Below are positions 23,891 through 31,439 of a stretch of 64,000 nucleotides of DNA, piece by piece; positions within the stretch are counted from its first letter, which is position 1, and every line of letters begins with the position of its first letter. The translations under genes were made by a program, and so were the position numbers. Source of the DNA: Candidatus Chryseobacterium colombiense (GTDB taxonomy: Bacteria; Bacteroidota; Bacteroidia; Flavobacteriales; Weeksellaceae); NCBI GenBank assembly GCA_029203185.1, contig CP119310.1, positions 3,850,001 to 3,914,000 of the forward strand, given 5' to 3'. The notes beneath the pieces are model-generated. The model worked only from the letters and a program-made list of their open reading frames with translations. It was not told where the DNA came from and made no database searches.

Positions 23891-26368
23891 TTAATATTTT
23901 CCATAAAAAGGGTCATTTGAATATTCATCAATTACATCTTCTTGTCCCCATTGAATATTACCTGATTGAAGTAACCAAGCATTATCTATTGAGTAAACTA
24001 AATTAATGTACTCCTCTTTCTTAGGAAAATCAAATAATTCAAATTTCAACACTTTTATAGGTTCAGGATCACTATCTGTAGAAATTCTTGTGATAGTTGT
24101 TTTTTTGAAAAATAAATCTTTTAAAAGTTTATATATTGGTACTAAATCTTTAGATTTTTGTAAAAAACTAAATGCTTGAATGTTTTTGTCAAATTTTTTA
24201 ATATTCTCAATTATAGTTAATAATTCAATTTGATGCTCAGTTTTGAAATTAATATCCTTGTCAATAGGTAAATGTTCAACTCTTCTTTTACTTAGAATTA
24301 CATATTCTTTTAATAAAATTTCTCGATAAGCAAAAAGTCTTTTATAATTTGAAATTAAATTCTTCTCCTCATCTTTTAAATTTTGAGGAATAGTATCAAT
24401 TTCATTGGAATATAGCATTGCTAACCTTAAATATGTTTCTTTAGAAATGTCAACATCATTAGGTGTTTTCTTTTTCCATCTATTATTTTCTATAATATAT
24501 TCAAATCCATCAGGTTTATAAACAATCTTTTTGATGTCAAAATTAAAAGGTCGTTTATATCTTTGAATAAAGGAAATAACCTGCTTTTCAAAATAAGAAT
24601 TTCTATATTGACCAATAAAATTGTAATCATCTTTATCTGATGATTTGAAATAAATATTATTAGAAAATAATGATGAACGAAATTTCATTAAAGAATCTTT
24701 ATCGGAATGCATATTGAAAAATGCACTTGCAGAAAAAACAGATTTGTAGTATTTATCAAGGGTATTTTGAACATATCCTTCTGATATGAATAATGATGAA
24801 GTTTTAATAATGCTTTTTAATCTACAATTTACAAACTGATTGTTCCAAGCTGCCCAATAAACATAATCTGAAAGATTTTTACCAAATATTTCATAGTAGC
24901 TTCTGTAAAATTTCTCTCCATCTGTTAGTTTATATTTTTCATAATTAGGGAATACAGGTACAATACTGATGTTATTAGAATCAACAAACTTTTCTCCACT
25001 TTCTTGATTCTCTCTCAGATTGGCATAAAAGAACCTTAATAATGAATCTTGAGAATTTATATTATAGTATTTAGCATGATTATTTTCGTCATCAAAAGGC
25101 AAATAGTCTAAACTTGTAGCTTTGATATAATTTTCAGGTAATTCAGGTACTTTAATGAGTTTGTCTGGAGAGGGCATAATTATATAAATATTAGCCTTTA
25201 TTCTTGGTCTTGCAACAGCTTGAACAACATTAAATATACCTTCGAAAAATATTCCTAATTGTCTTCTATTCTTAATATCCGAATATGCTGATTTTGGTGG
25301 TAGAATAATAAAATAAGCACAATTTTTATCCTCTATACTAATTCCAGTTTTAAAAACAGTACCAATGTTACAAATTTTTTCATCAAATGGTTTATTATTC
25401 TTACTTGTGCATAAATTAAATTCTCCAAATGTATCTTCTAATTTTTTTCCTAATTGTGATTTATGAATATCTTCTGCTAATCTTTTAGAATATGATAGAA
25501 TATGTATTTTATCAAAATTCTTTCCTTCATCAATAAATAGTGATTCAAAAATTGGAGAATTAGCTTGGTATTGGTAACTGTCATAAATGCATAAATGCAA
25601 ATCACTCAACTTTTCTTCTTCAACCTGTTGTCTTGCAGATTCAATTATCTTGATTTTTTTATCGGTTAATTCTGCAAGGTATTTAATAACCACTTTTGAA
25701 GCCTCATTGAATGTTGCACTTAATACAATGTTTTTGTGAATAACAGAGTTCCATTTAAAAAGATTAAAAATTAAGGATTCTTTAAAATTATGAATTGATT
25801 CATGAATCTCATCTAAAATCAATATTACTTTTTTCCCATTATCTTTTGCATAATTTATTAGAGATTCAAAATATTCTCTTTTTATATCAGACTGTTTAAG
25901 AGCAATATCTCCAGAGTTCCCAAGTAAGCTGTTTATGGTAATAAGCTGTATAGGTTTCTGATGTAAAGATTTAAAGTTTTGTTTATTTACCAAACCATTC
26001 TCAAAATCTTGATAATTAAAGATAATATTGTCGAACCCACTTTCTTTTTTAATTTTAGACTCATACTGTTCTATGAGTGATTTAAAAGGCGTTGCAATAA
26101 CAACAATATAATTTTGATTTTTGTAATATCTCTCGACAAATTTTATTACTGCTGTTGTTTTGCCTTGACCAACACTTGCGTTGATGATAGTTGTATCACT
26201 TTTGTAGAGGTCAATATTATCTAATAAGGAGTTCGAAATATATCCATTAGTGGGTTTGATTACTGTTTTTCCATTGCCTTCAACTATGAAACCATCAAAA
26301 TCAGATGCATTAATTTCTTTAAAGTTTATAGGTATATTGTTAAATGGTTCAACTTGAATTTGTTGCAT
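23891..26368 (-). CDS. Superfamily 2 DEAD/DEAH-like helicase of the element
   Basis: 825 residues. Walker A at 64-71 (A-S-V-G-Q-G-K-T), motif II L-I-L-D-E-I-H-E near 163-170, motif III L-S-A-T-F-N-E-A near 206, and a helicase C-terminal half with a late R-R-Q-L-G-I-F-F and V-Q-A-V-A-R-P-R (motif VI-like). Layout resembles origin-binding helicases of plasmids and herpesviruses, so a replication-initiation role is plausible (inference). The C-terminal ~400 residues are Lys/Asn-rich and unrecognised. It lies between the ATPase and integrase genes with a dyad just upstream (26384-26420). Confidence 0.8.
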   Translation of the reverse strand: MQQIQVEPFNNIPINFKEINASDFDGFIVEGNGKTVIKPTNGYISNSLLDNIDLYKSDTTIINASVGQGKTTAVIKFVERYYKNQNYIVVIATPFKSLIEQYESKIKKESGFDNIIFNYQDFENGLVNKQNFKSLHQKPIQLITINSLLGNSGDIALKQSDIKREYFESLINYAKDNGKKVILILDEIHESIHNFKESLIFNLFKWNSVIHKNIVLSATFNEASKVVIKYLAELTDKKIKIIESARQQVEEEKLSDLHLCIYDSYQYQANSPIFESLFIDEGKNFDKIHILSYSKRLAEDIHKSQLGKKLEDTFGEFNLCTSKNNKPFDEKICNIGTVFKTGISIEDKNCAYFIILPPKSAYSDIKNRRQLGIFFEGIFNVVQAVARPRIKANIYIIMPSPDKLIKVPELPENYIKATSLDYLPFDDENNHAKYYNINSQDSLLRFFYANLRENQESGEKFVDSNNISIVPVFPNYEKYKLTDGEKFYRSYYEIFGKNLSDYVYWAAWNNQFVNCRLKSIIKTSSLFISEGYVQNTLDKYYKSVFSASAFFNMHSDKDSLMKFRSSLFSNNIYFKSSDKDDYNFIGQYRNSYFEKQVISFIQRYKRPFNFDIKKIVYKPDGFEYIIENNRWKKKTPNDVDISKETYLRLAMLYSNEIDTIPQNLKDEEKNLISNYKRLFAYREILLKEYVILSKRRVEHLPIDKDINFKTEHQIELLTIIENIKKFDKNIQAFSFLQKSKDLVPIYKLLKDLFFKKTTITRISTDSDPEPIKVLKFELFDFPKKEEYINLVYSIDNAWLLQSGNIQWGQEDVIDEYSNDPFYGKY

Positions 26369-26383
26369 TTTATTAGTATTGAT

Positions 26384-26420
26384 ATTAACTGTGCTGTAAA
26401 ATTACTACAACACAGTTAAT
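26384..26420. promoter_or_regulatory. Dyad between the integrase and helicase genes
   Basis: ATTAACTGTG-c-TGTA pairs with TACA-a-CACAGTTAAT: 14-bp arms with one mismatch around a 7-base centre. It lies 16 bp before the helicase start and 9 bp past the integrase stop. No U tract follows, so an operator is more likely than a terminator. Confidence 0.55.
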
Positions 26421-26428
26421 AAATGAAG

Positions 26429-27631
26429 TCATTTTAGCTTTTTACTTAATTCTATCATATAATCATTTACCTTGCTATCCATAATTTTAGCATAGTGTTC
26501 TTGTGTCATAGAAATTTTAGAGTGTCCCAATAATTCGGAGACTATTTCTATTGGAATGTCATTGTACAATAAAATAGTTGTAGCAAAGGTTTTTCTGGCA
26601 ATATGATGAGTTAGTGTTTTATTTATTCCTGTTATTTCTGCAATTTCTTTTAAGTAAGAATTAAATCTTTGATTTGATATTACAGGTAAAGGATTTTCTT
26701 GCTCCAGGTACCTGTCAAGGATACCAATAGCCTTTGATAGGAGAGGAACAGAAAATTTTCTCTTTGTTTTTTGTCTGTTCATTTCTATCCATAGATTATC
26801 ATCAAATTTCTTTATAATATTTTCCCTTCTAAGATTAGCCATCTCTTGGAATGCTAAACCTGTATAACAACAGAAAATAAACATGTCAGCCACTTGCTGT
26901 AATCTGTCAGAAGCAAACTTATGGTTTTCAATAGATTTTAATTCTTCCATAGATAAATAGACAATCTCTTTTTTGGGTTCTTTAGTTCTATATAATAGAA
27001 AAGGGTCTTTAACTAAATAATCCATTGCTACAGCTACTCTGATAACCTTTCTCAATCTTCCAACACTCCTATAGGTTGTTGTAGGTTTGAATTTCTTTTC
27101 AATTTTAAGGAAATATTCAAAATCCGTAATAAAGCTAAACTGCATATCTTTTAGTTTTATATCTTTTCTCCTGAACTTAGACCATAGGAAATCCTTAATA
27201 TGGTTGTGTGTATTATGATACCTTTCCCAACTGTTAATGGAACATTCTATTCCTACCAAGCTTTTCATCTTGTTATTATGATAATTAAAAACATCCATTA
27301 AAGTCTTATCCTCATTGTGGGTTTCACCTTTATATTGCTTATAGATTTTCTCAGTATCAAAGTTGGATTTTTGAAGCTGAAGGAATAAAAAAGCCTGATT
27401 AATTTCATTCTTAATCAGGCTTAGTTGAGAGTTAATAAATTTATTATGCTCATTGGGTGGATGTGCTTTCTGTTTGTTATTTTTCCACTGTGATGGATTA
27501 ACGAATAATCCTGCAGCAAACTGTTTTCTTTCCTCTTGATATGTTATTCTGCAAAATAATGGTGCTAAACCAGCTTTATTAATTCTGCTTTTAGAAATAA
27601 CAAACAAGATATTTAACTTGTTTATTTCCAT
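26429..27631 (-). CDS. Tyrosine site-specific integrase
   Basis: 400 residues. An N-terminal Arm-binding-like region (1-~110), a SAM-like core-binding domain (~110-210) and the catalytic domain follow in order. Catalytic residues visible: H343-x-x-R346 (H-I-A-R), L-L-G-H370 and nucleophile Tyr380 (E-H-Y). The first Arg box reads Y-T-G-L-A-F-Q-E-M, with Ala where most integrases have Arg, a substitution common in Bacteroidota integrases. It stands next to the intact tRNA-Ser and would drive integration and excision. A 12-bp hairpin with a T run sits inside the gene (27384-27422). Confidence 0.93.
   Translation of the reverse strand: MEINKLNILFVISKSRINKAGLAPLFCRITYQEERKQFAAGLFVNPSQWKNNKQKAHPPNEHNKFINSQLSLIKNEINQAFLFLQLQKSNFDTEKIYKQYKGETHNEDKTLMDVFNYHNNKMKSLVGIECSINSWERYHNTHNHIKDFLWSKFRRKDIKLKDMQFSFITDFEYFLKIEKKFKPTTTYRSVGRLRKVIRVAVAMDYLVKDPFLLYRTKEPKKEIVYLSMEELKSIENHKFASDRLQQVADMFIFCCYTGLAFQEMANLRRENIIKKFDDNLWIEMNRQKTKRKFSVPLLSKAIGILDRYLEQENPLPVISNQRFNSYLKEIAEITGINKTLTHHIARKTFATTILLYNDIPIEIVSELLGHSKISMTQEHYAKIMDSKVNDYMIELSKKLK
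27384..27422 (-). terminator. Terminator-like hairpin inside the integrase coding sequence
   Basis: AAGCCTGATTAA / TTAATCAGGCTT, a perfect 12-bp stem with an 8-base loop, followed on the minus strand by TTTTATT (a six-T run with the stem end). It lies about 210 bp into the gene. It could attenuate integrase expression. Confidence 0.55.
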
Positions 27632-27675
27632 TACTTATTTAGGTTTTTAATGTATTGATTTTTAAATGCTTAATA

Positions 27676-27715
27676 TGCAACCTCAAGAAAAAAGTTGCAA
27701 CCTTTTATGCAACCT
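27676..27715. repeat. Three direct TGCAACCT repeats upstream of the integrase
   Basis: TGCAACCT occurs at 27676, 27696 and 27708 in the same orientation, between the integrase start and the att repeat. They are candidate integrase arm-type or autoregulatory sites. Confidence 0.6.
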
Positions 27716-27810
27716 TTAAAACTGAAATTTCTGAATTGATTAAATAATGCAGTTGCAGAGACTTTAAATGTAATAAAGTATAAATACCTAAGAATAAAGG
27801 TATTGTAAAA

Positions 27811-27845
27811 TAAAAAAGACTCATAAATCATTGATTTACAAGTCT
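27811..27845 (-). terminator. Element-borne terminator behind the intact tRNA-Ser
   Basis: The dyad AGACT...TAAATCA / TGATTTA...AGTCT is followed on the minus strand by a 6-T run. It starts 4 bp past the tRNA 3' end and lies wholly inside the element, so it replaces the host terminator displaced by integration. Confidence 0.75.
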
Positions 27846-27846
27846 G

Positions 27847-27923
27847 TTGCAGAGAGGAAGGGATTCGAACCCTCGATACAGTTACCCGTATACTACCTTT
27901 CCAGGGTAGCTCCTTCAACCACT
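27847..27923 (-). repeat. Right 77-bp direct repeat (attachment site) within intact tRNA-Ser
   Basis: Identical over 77 bp to 9396-9472. It covers the tRNA from the D arm to just beyond its 3' end. Integration rebuilt the tRNA here, so the gene remains functional. Confidence 0.95.
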
Positions 27924-27936
27924 CGGACACCTCTCT
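27850..27936 (-). tRNA. tRNA-Ser (anticodon GGA)
   Basis: 87 nt with the long variable arm of a class II tRNA. The acceptor stem AGAGAGG pairs with CCTCTCT. The anticodon stem CTACC / GGTAG holds loop CTGGAAA, giving anticodon GGA, which reads UCC/UCU. The T arm has GGTTCGAATCC. The discriminator is G at 27850, followed by CA. It is the integration target of the 9396-27923 element. Confidence 0.95.
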
Positions 27937-27991
27937 TTTTCAGATTGCAAAAATAGGGTATTTTATTGAATCTGCAAATTTTAATAAAAGA

Positions 27992-29008
27992 TTAGTCAGA
28001 AATTTCTCCACAAAGGCTTTTGGTGAAATTTTCAGCAAAGCTTCCTTGGTAGGAAGGATTGCCAATGAGGTGCATTGCTTTTGTGATAGCGCATTCTGCC
28101 GTCATATCTTTCCCACTGATGGCTCCGATTCTTGAAAAAACATTGCTGTTTTCATACTTTCCAAACGAAATGCCTCCGGAAATACATTGACTCACCACCA
28201 CAATTTCAGTTCCTTTATTTCTGATTTCCTGTAAGGTTTCCTGGGTTTTTTCATTACTGAAAATAGTTCCGGATCCAAATACCTGTAAAATCAGTACCTT
28301 CATTCTTGGGATTTCCTTAAAATGATTTAAATGCATTCCCGGAAAAATTCTCCAGAACAGAATGTCCTCCGAAATATGTTCATCTACGTGGAATTCTATA
28401 GTGGGATCGCAACGGTAAAGATTGTCTTTGATGATATTCAGGTGCACTCCGGACTGTCCCAGAATAGGATAGTTGGGACTGGAATACGCGTCAAAAAATT
28501 CGGCTGAATATTTTAAGGTCCTGTTTCCTCTTAATAATTTATATTCAAAATAGATGGCGACTTCCTGAATGACTGCTTCATTATTTTCATACAAACTTGC
28601 ATAATATAAACTGGTCAGAAGATTTTCTTTGGCATCAGTTCTTAAATCCCCTATAGGAAGCTGTGAGCCTGTGAAAATAACCGGTTTTTTTAACCCTTTT
28701 AACATGAAACTTAATGCGGAAGCGGTGTAAGACATGGTGTCTGTTCCGTGCAGAACCAGAAATCCGTCGTAATGGTCATAGTTTTCGCGGATGTAATTGG
28801 CGATCATTCTCCATTCCTTTGGTCCCATATCTGATGAATCCAGGGGTTCAGCAAAAGGGTGAAGAGAAACCTCGCATTCCATCAGCTTCATTTCCGGCAT
28901 TTTTTCAAAAATATTTCCGAAATCGAAAGCACGGAGACTTCCTGTTTCATAGTCTTTTTCCATACCAATGGTTCCACCGGTATATATCAGAAGGACTTTT
29001 CGTTTCAT
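27992..29008 (-). CDS. ansA: Type I (cytoplasmic) L-asparaginase
   Basis: 338 residues, no signal peptide, converting L-asparagine to aspartate and ammonia. The first Thr motif is Y-T-G-G-T-I-G-M (9-16) and the second L-V-L-H-G-T-D-T-M-S-Y near 84-94, with a catalytic Lys in D-A-K-E-N-L. Length and the missing signal peptide fit the AnsA type rather than periplasmic type II. It is divergent from the TrmH-like gene. A -7-like box (TAATTTTG) lies on the minus strand at 29052-29059. Confidence 0.93.
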   Translation of the reverse strand: MKRKVLLIYTGGTIGMEKDYETGSLRAFDFGNIFEKMPEMKLMECEVSLHPFAEPLDSSDMGPKEWRMIANYIRENYDHYDGFLVLHGTDTMSYTASALSFMLKGLKKPVIFTGSQLPIGDLRTDAKENLLTSLYYASLYENNEAVIQEVAIYFEYKLLRGNRTLKYSAEFFDAYSSPNYPILGQSGVHLNIIKDNLYRCDPTIEFHVDEHISEDILFWRIFPGMHLNHFKEIPRMKVLILQVFGSGTIFSNEKTQETLQEIRNKGTEIVVVSQCISGGISFGKYENSNVFSRIGAISGKDMTAECAITKAMHLIGNPSYQGSFAENFTKSLCGEISD

Positions 29009-29051
29009 GTAACTTTTATTAAGAATTTAGACCTTTGTCGGGTTCATTCCT

Positions 29052-29059
29052 CAAAATTA
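29052..29059 (-). promoter_or_regulatory. -7 box (TAATTTTG) for the asparaginase gene
   Basis: Exact TAnnTTTG match on the minus strand, 43 bp before the start codon, in the divergent spacer shared with the TrmH-like gene. Confidence 0.45.
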
Positions 29060-29086
29060 CGTTAATTTGCAAAGATTTGAAAATGA

Positions 29087-29758
29087 ATGGAAGATTTAGT
29101 AAAAACATACGATTACCTCAAACAGTTTTTAACGGAAGAAAGATTAAGAAAAATAGAACATTTTGCTCCTGAAAGTTCAGATTTTGTACTGCCGGTTTTG
29201 GAAGATGTTTATCAGTTTAGAAATGCAGCGGCAATTGTTAGATCTACAGAAGCGTGCGCTTTTCATAAAGTAGTGGCATTGCAGGAAGAGCATAATTTTG
29301 AGCCCAATCTGAGAGTAACAAAGGGTGCAGATACCTGGGTTGAAGTAGAAAAGTTACCCCGAAATATGGAGTCTTTTCAGAAGATCAAAGACAGAGGCTA
29401 TAAAATGGTTGCGGTATCGTTAGAAAATAATGCTAAATTTTTACCGGAATATGAAATCATTCAGCCGATTGCCCTGGTTTTCGGAACCGAAATGGAAGGC
29501 GTTTCGCAGGAGATTTTAGACTTTGCAGATGAGACCTTAGCGATTCCTATGTATGGTTTTACAAGAAGTTTTAATGTTTCTGTGGCGGCTTCAATCTGTT
29601 TATATGAATTGAAACAAAAACTGATGAGGTCAGGTATTGATTATAAACTTAACGAAGAAAAACTCTTGAGAATGAAAATCCGATGGGCGGTTAATTCAAT
29701 GAGAAGCGGTGATCAGATTTTTGAAAAATATTTAAATGAAAATAATATTGATTTTTAA
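29087..29758 (+). CDS. trmH: TrmH-family tRNA (guanosine-2'-O)-methyltransferase
   Basis: 223 residues of the SPOUT superfamily, methylating the 2'-O of G18 in tRNA with S-adenosylmethionine. The SpoU motifs are clear: motif 1 F-R-N-A-A-A-I-V-R-S-T-E, motif 2 L-V-F-G-T-E-M-E-G-V-S, and motif 3 I-P-M-Y-G-F-T-R-S-F-N-V-S-V-A-A-S. The extended C-terminal basic segment (R-M-K-I-R-W-A) is like TrmH. A small outer-membrane-like gene follows 9-27 bp downstream and may be co-transcribed. Confidence 0.88.
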   Translation: MEDLVKTYDYLKQFLTEERLRKIEHFAPESSDFVLPVLEDVYQFRNAAAIVRSTEACAFHKVVALQEEHNFEPNLRVTKGADTWVEVEKLPRNMESFQKIKDRGYKMVAVSLENNAKFLPEYEIIQPIALVFGTEMEGVSQEILDFADETLAIPMYGFTRSFNVSVAASICLYELKQKLMRSGIDYKLNEEKLLRMKIRWAVNSMRSGDQIFEKYLNENNIDF

Positions 29759-29785
29759 AAGTTATAATTGAAATTAAAAAGCTTT

Positions 29786-30319
29786 ATGACAAGACTATTT
29801 TTACTGTTATTTTTTATTTCCTCAGGTTTATTCTTTGCCCAGGTAAAATTTGATACTTTGGCTTACAGAAGAATGAAAACAACTATTTCTCCCGCCATAT
29901 TAGTGGGCTATCATTATGCAGGCGATGCGAGAGATAATACGGAGACTTTCAGAGCTTCACAAATGCATATCATTGAATTGGTTTTCGGAAGAGTAATTGA
30001 TTACGGGGGAAACCACGGAGCATCAAAAGTGTATTATGCCGGAAGTGATTTTATCATTAACAATAGATATGGTTTTTTTATGGCTCCTAAAGTTGGGGTC
30101 AGTTCCAGTGCCGGAATTTCAATGGGAGCTGAAATGCAGTTTCAAACCAATTTTCAAAAAGTCATCCCACGCGTTATGCCTTATTTAGGATTCGGTGGAA
30201 ATAGAGGAAAACTTAGTATTGGCTATAATTTCAGATTATTAAAAGCCGAAAATTTCCCAATTAACACTCTTCAGATCGGATTGACAATGCCAATAAAAAG
30301 ATTTAAAGAGAAAAATTAG
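29786..30319 (+). CDS. Secreted or outer-membrane hypothetical protein
   Basis: About 177 residues starting with a Sec signal peptide (M-T-R-L-F-L-L-L-F-F-I-S-S-G-L-F-F-A-Q). The mature part has alternating aromatic and glycine-rich strands (I-L-V-G-Y-H-Y-A-G, L-S-I-G-Y-N-F-R-L) and ends close to an aromatic, consistent with a small beta-barrel. The frame extends to TTG 29768, but ATG 29786 gives the signal peptide its normal start. Its 3' end overlaps the convergent RsmE gene by 4 bp. Confidence 0.68.
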   Translation: MTRLFLLLFFISSGLFFAQVKFDTLAYRRMKTTISPAILVGYHYAGDARDNTETFRASQMHIIELVFGRVIDYGGNHGASKVYYAGSDFIINNRYGFFMAPKVGVSSSAGISMGAEMQFQTNFQKVIPRVMPYLGFGGNRGKLSIGYNFRLLKAENFPINTLQIGLTMPIKRFKEKN

Positions 30320-31011
30320 ATCATTTTATTGTAATTCCAGGCCGCTACAAAAATTCCTGCCGTTTCCGTTCTCAGCCTTTGATTTCCTAGTGAAACAGCT
30401 TTGATCTTATTTTCGGCTAAAAAGGAAATCTCTTTTTCCGAAAAATCTCCTTCCGGGCCAATGAGAAAAGTAATATTTTCTAAATGTGGAATCTCTTTAA
30501 GCTGGATTCTCTCTAGGTTTTCATGACAATGAGCCACAAAAGTATTTTCAGGATTGATCTTTTTCAGAAAATCTGAAACCTTTATTGAGTCAGTAATGAC
30601 AGGAAAATGAAAACGTAAACTTTGTTTTGAGGCTGCAATGGCCTGTTTTCTCAGCTTGTCAATATTGATATTTTTACGTTCTGTCTTTTCGGTTTGCAGG
30701 ATGCTAATCTCGGAAATTCCCATTTCTACAGCTTTTTCCACAAAAAACTCGATACGGTCAATATTTTTGGTTGGAGCAATGGCAATATGAAGCCTTGGGC
30801 TGAAATCAGGAAAGTCTCTTTTTATTTCAGAAACCTCAATGTTTGCTTTTTTTCCTTCAATCACCAGTTTTCCTGAGGCGACATTCCCGTTTCCGTCTGT
30901 TACATGAATTTCCTCACCGTTTTTCATACGAAGAACCTTTACAATATGCTGTTGTTCTTCATCGTTGATGGTTACTATCTCGTTATTTATTTCTCCAAAA
31001 AAAAGTTTCAT
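30316..31011 (-). CDS. rsmE: 16S rRNA (uracil-1498-N3)-methyltransferase RsmE
   Basis: 231 residues, near the usual ~240. It methylates N3 of U1498 in 16S rRNA with SAM. SPOUT-fold signatures are I-G-P-E-G-D-F-S-E-K-E near 185-195 and L-G-N-Q-R-L-R-T-E-T-A near 209-219. The early E-Q-Q-H-I-V-K-V-L-R-M segment is the PUA-like N-domain typical of RsmE. It lies 17 bp downstream of a hypothetical gene and behind tsaD on the same strand, so an RNA-modification operon is likely. Confidence 0.94.
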   Translation of the reverse strand: MKLFFGEINNEIVTINDEEQQHIVKVLRMKNGEEIHVTDGNGNVASGKLVIEGKKANIEVSEIKRDFPDFSPRLHIAIAPTKNIDRIEFFVEKAVEMGISEISILQTEKTERKNINIDKLRKQAIAASKQSLRFHFPVITDSIKVSDFLKKINPENTFVAHCHENLERIQLKEIPHLENITFLIGPEGDFSEKEISFLAENKIKAVSLGNQRLRTETAGIFVAAWNYNKMI

Positions 31012-31028
31012 AGAAAAAGGTATTGTTT

Positions 31029-31439
31029 TTAAAAAAAGATCTCATTTTCGCTCAAAAATGCAACGCCTGTTTTTATCGTGGTATAAATATCACCCTCACA
31101 GTCTCTGTAAGAACACATGTAAATTTCCTCAACCCAATTATTGTTCAGGAAAATCATATTCAGATATTCATTTTTTCTTAAATTGTTTTTAATGGATAGA
31201 TAATCTCCTTCTTTAGGTTCGTAAGGAAAGCTGAAAACATGCTCTGAATTTATTTTTTCCAAAACCTCTTCTTTTATATTTTGAATATATCCTGTTTCTG
31301 AACTCACCATTAAATAATCCTCGTCTTCAGCTTCGGAAATGACTTCATTTTTTCCTGTAACGGTTTCTAAAACCCAATAATATTTTGAGTTCTTTTTAGA
31401 ATGTGTCCCCAGTACTTTTTCTTCCAATAATATCTTCAT
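31029..31439 (-). CDS. Hypothetical protein between tsaD and rsmE
   Basis: 136 residues, not recognised. It is soluble, without a signal peptide, and acidic in its middle (V-I-S-E-A-E-D-E-D-Y-L). The start codon overlaps the tsaD stop by one base (TAATG), a coupling junction, and rsmE follows 17 bp later. Operon position hints at a link to translation, but sequence gives no evidence for it. Confidence 0.65.
   Translation of the reverse strand: MKILLEEKVLGTHSKKNSKYYWVLETVTGKNEVISEAEDEDYLMVSSETGYIQNIKEEVLEKINSEHVFSFPYEPKEGDYLSIKNNLRKNEYLNMIFLNNNWVEEIYMCSYRDCEGDIYTTIKTGVAFLSENEIFF

Larger units (their letters stand above)
9396..27923. mobile_element. 18.45-kb integrative element in tRNA-Ser(GGA)
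   Basis: The boundaries are the two 77-bp repeats; repeat-to-repeat distance is 18,451 bp. A tyrosine recombinase lies next to the intact tRNA and is transcribed away from it. Content: RadC-like protein, small hypothetical genes, XRE regulator, SIR2 protein, a six-gene cassette, DUF3871, RecA-like ATPase, helicase and integrase. The interior, above all 13337-21728, is visibly richer in A+T than the flanks. I see no relaxase, type IV coupling protein, capsid or terminase gene, so it is neither a complete phage nor a classical ICE; it may be helper-dependent or spread by replication and excision. Confidence 0.93.

Noticed and set aside
27670..27930. 86-codon minus-strand frame near the integrase
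   Set aside because: Its first half is a translation of tRNA-Ser and the 77-bp repeat; not a gene.
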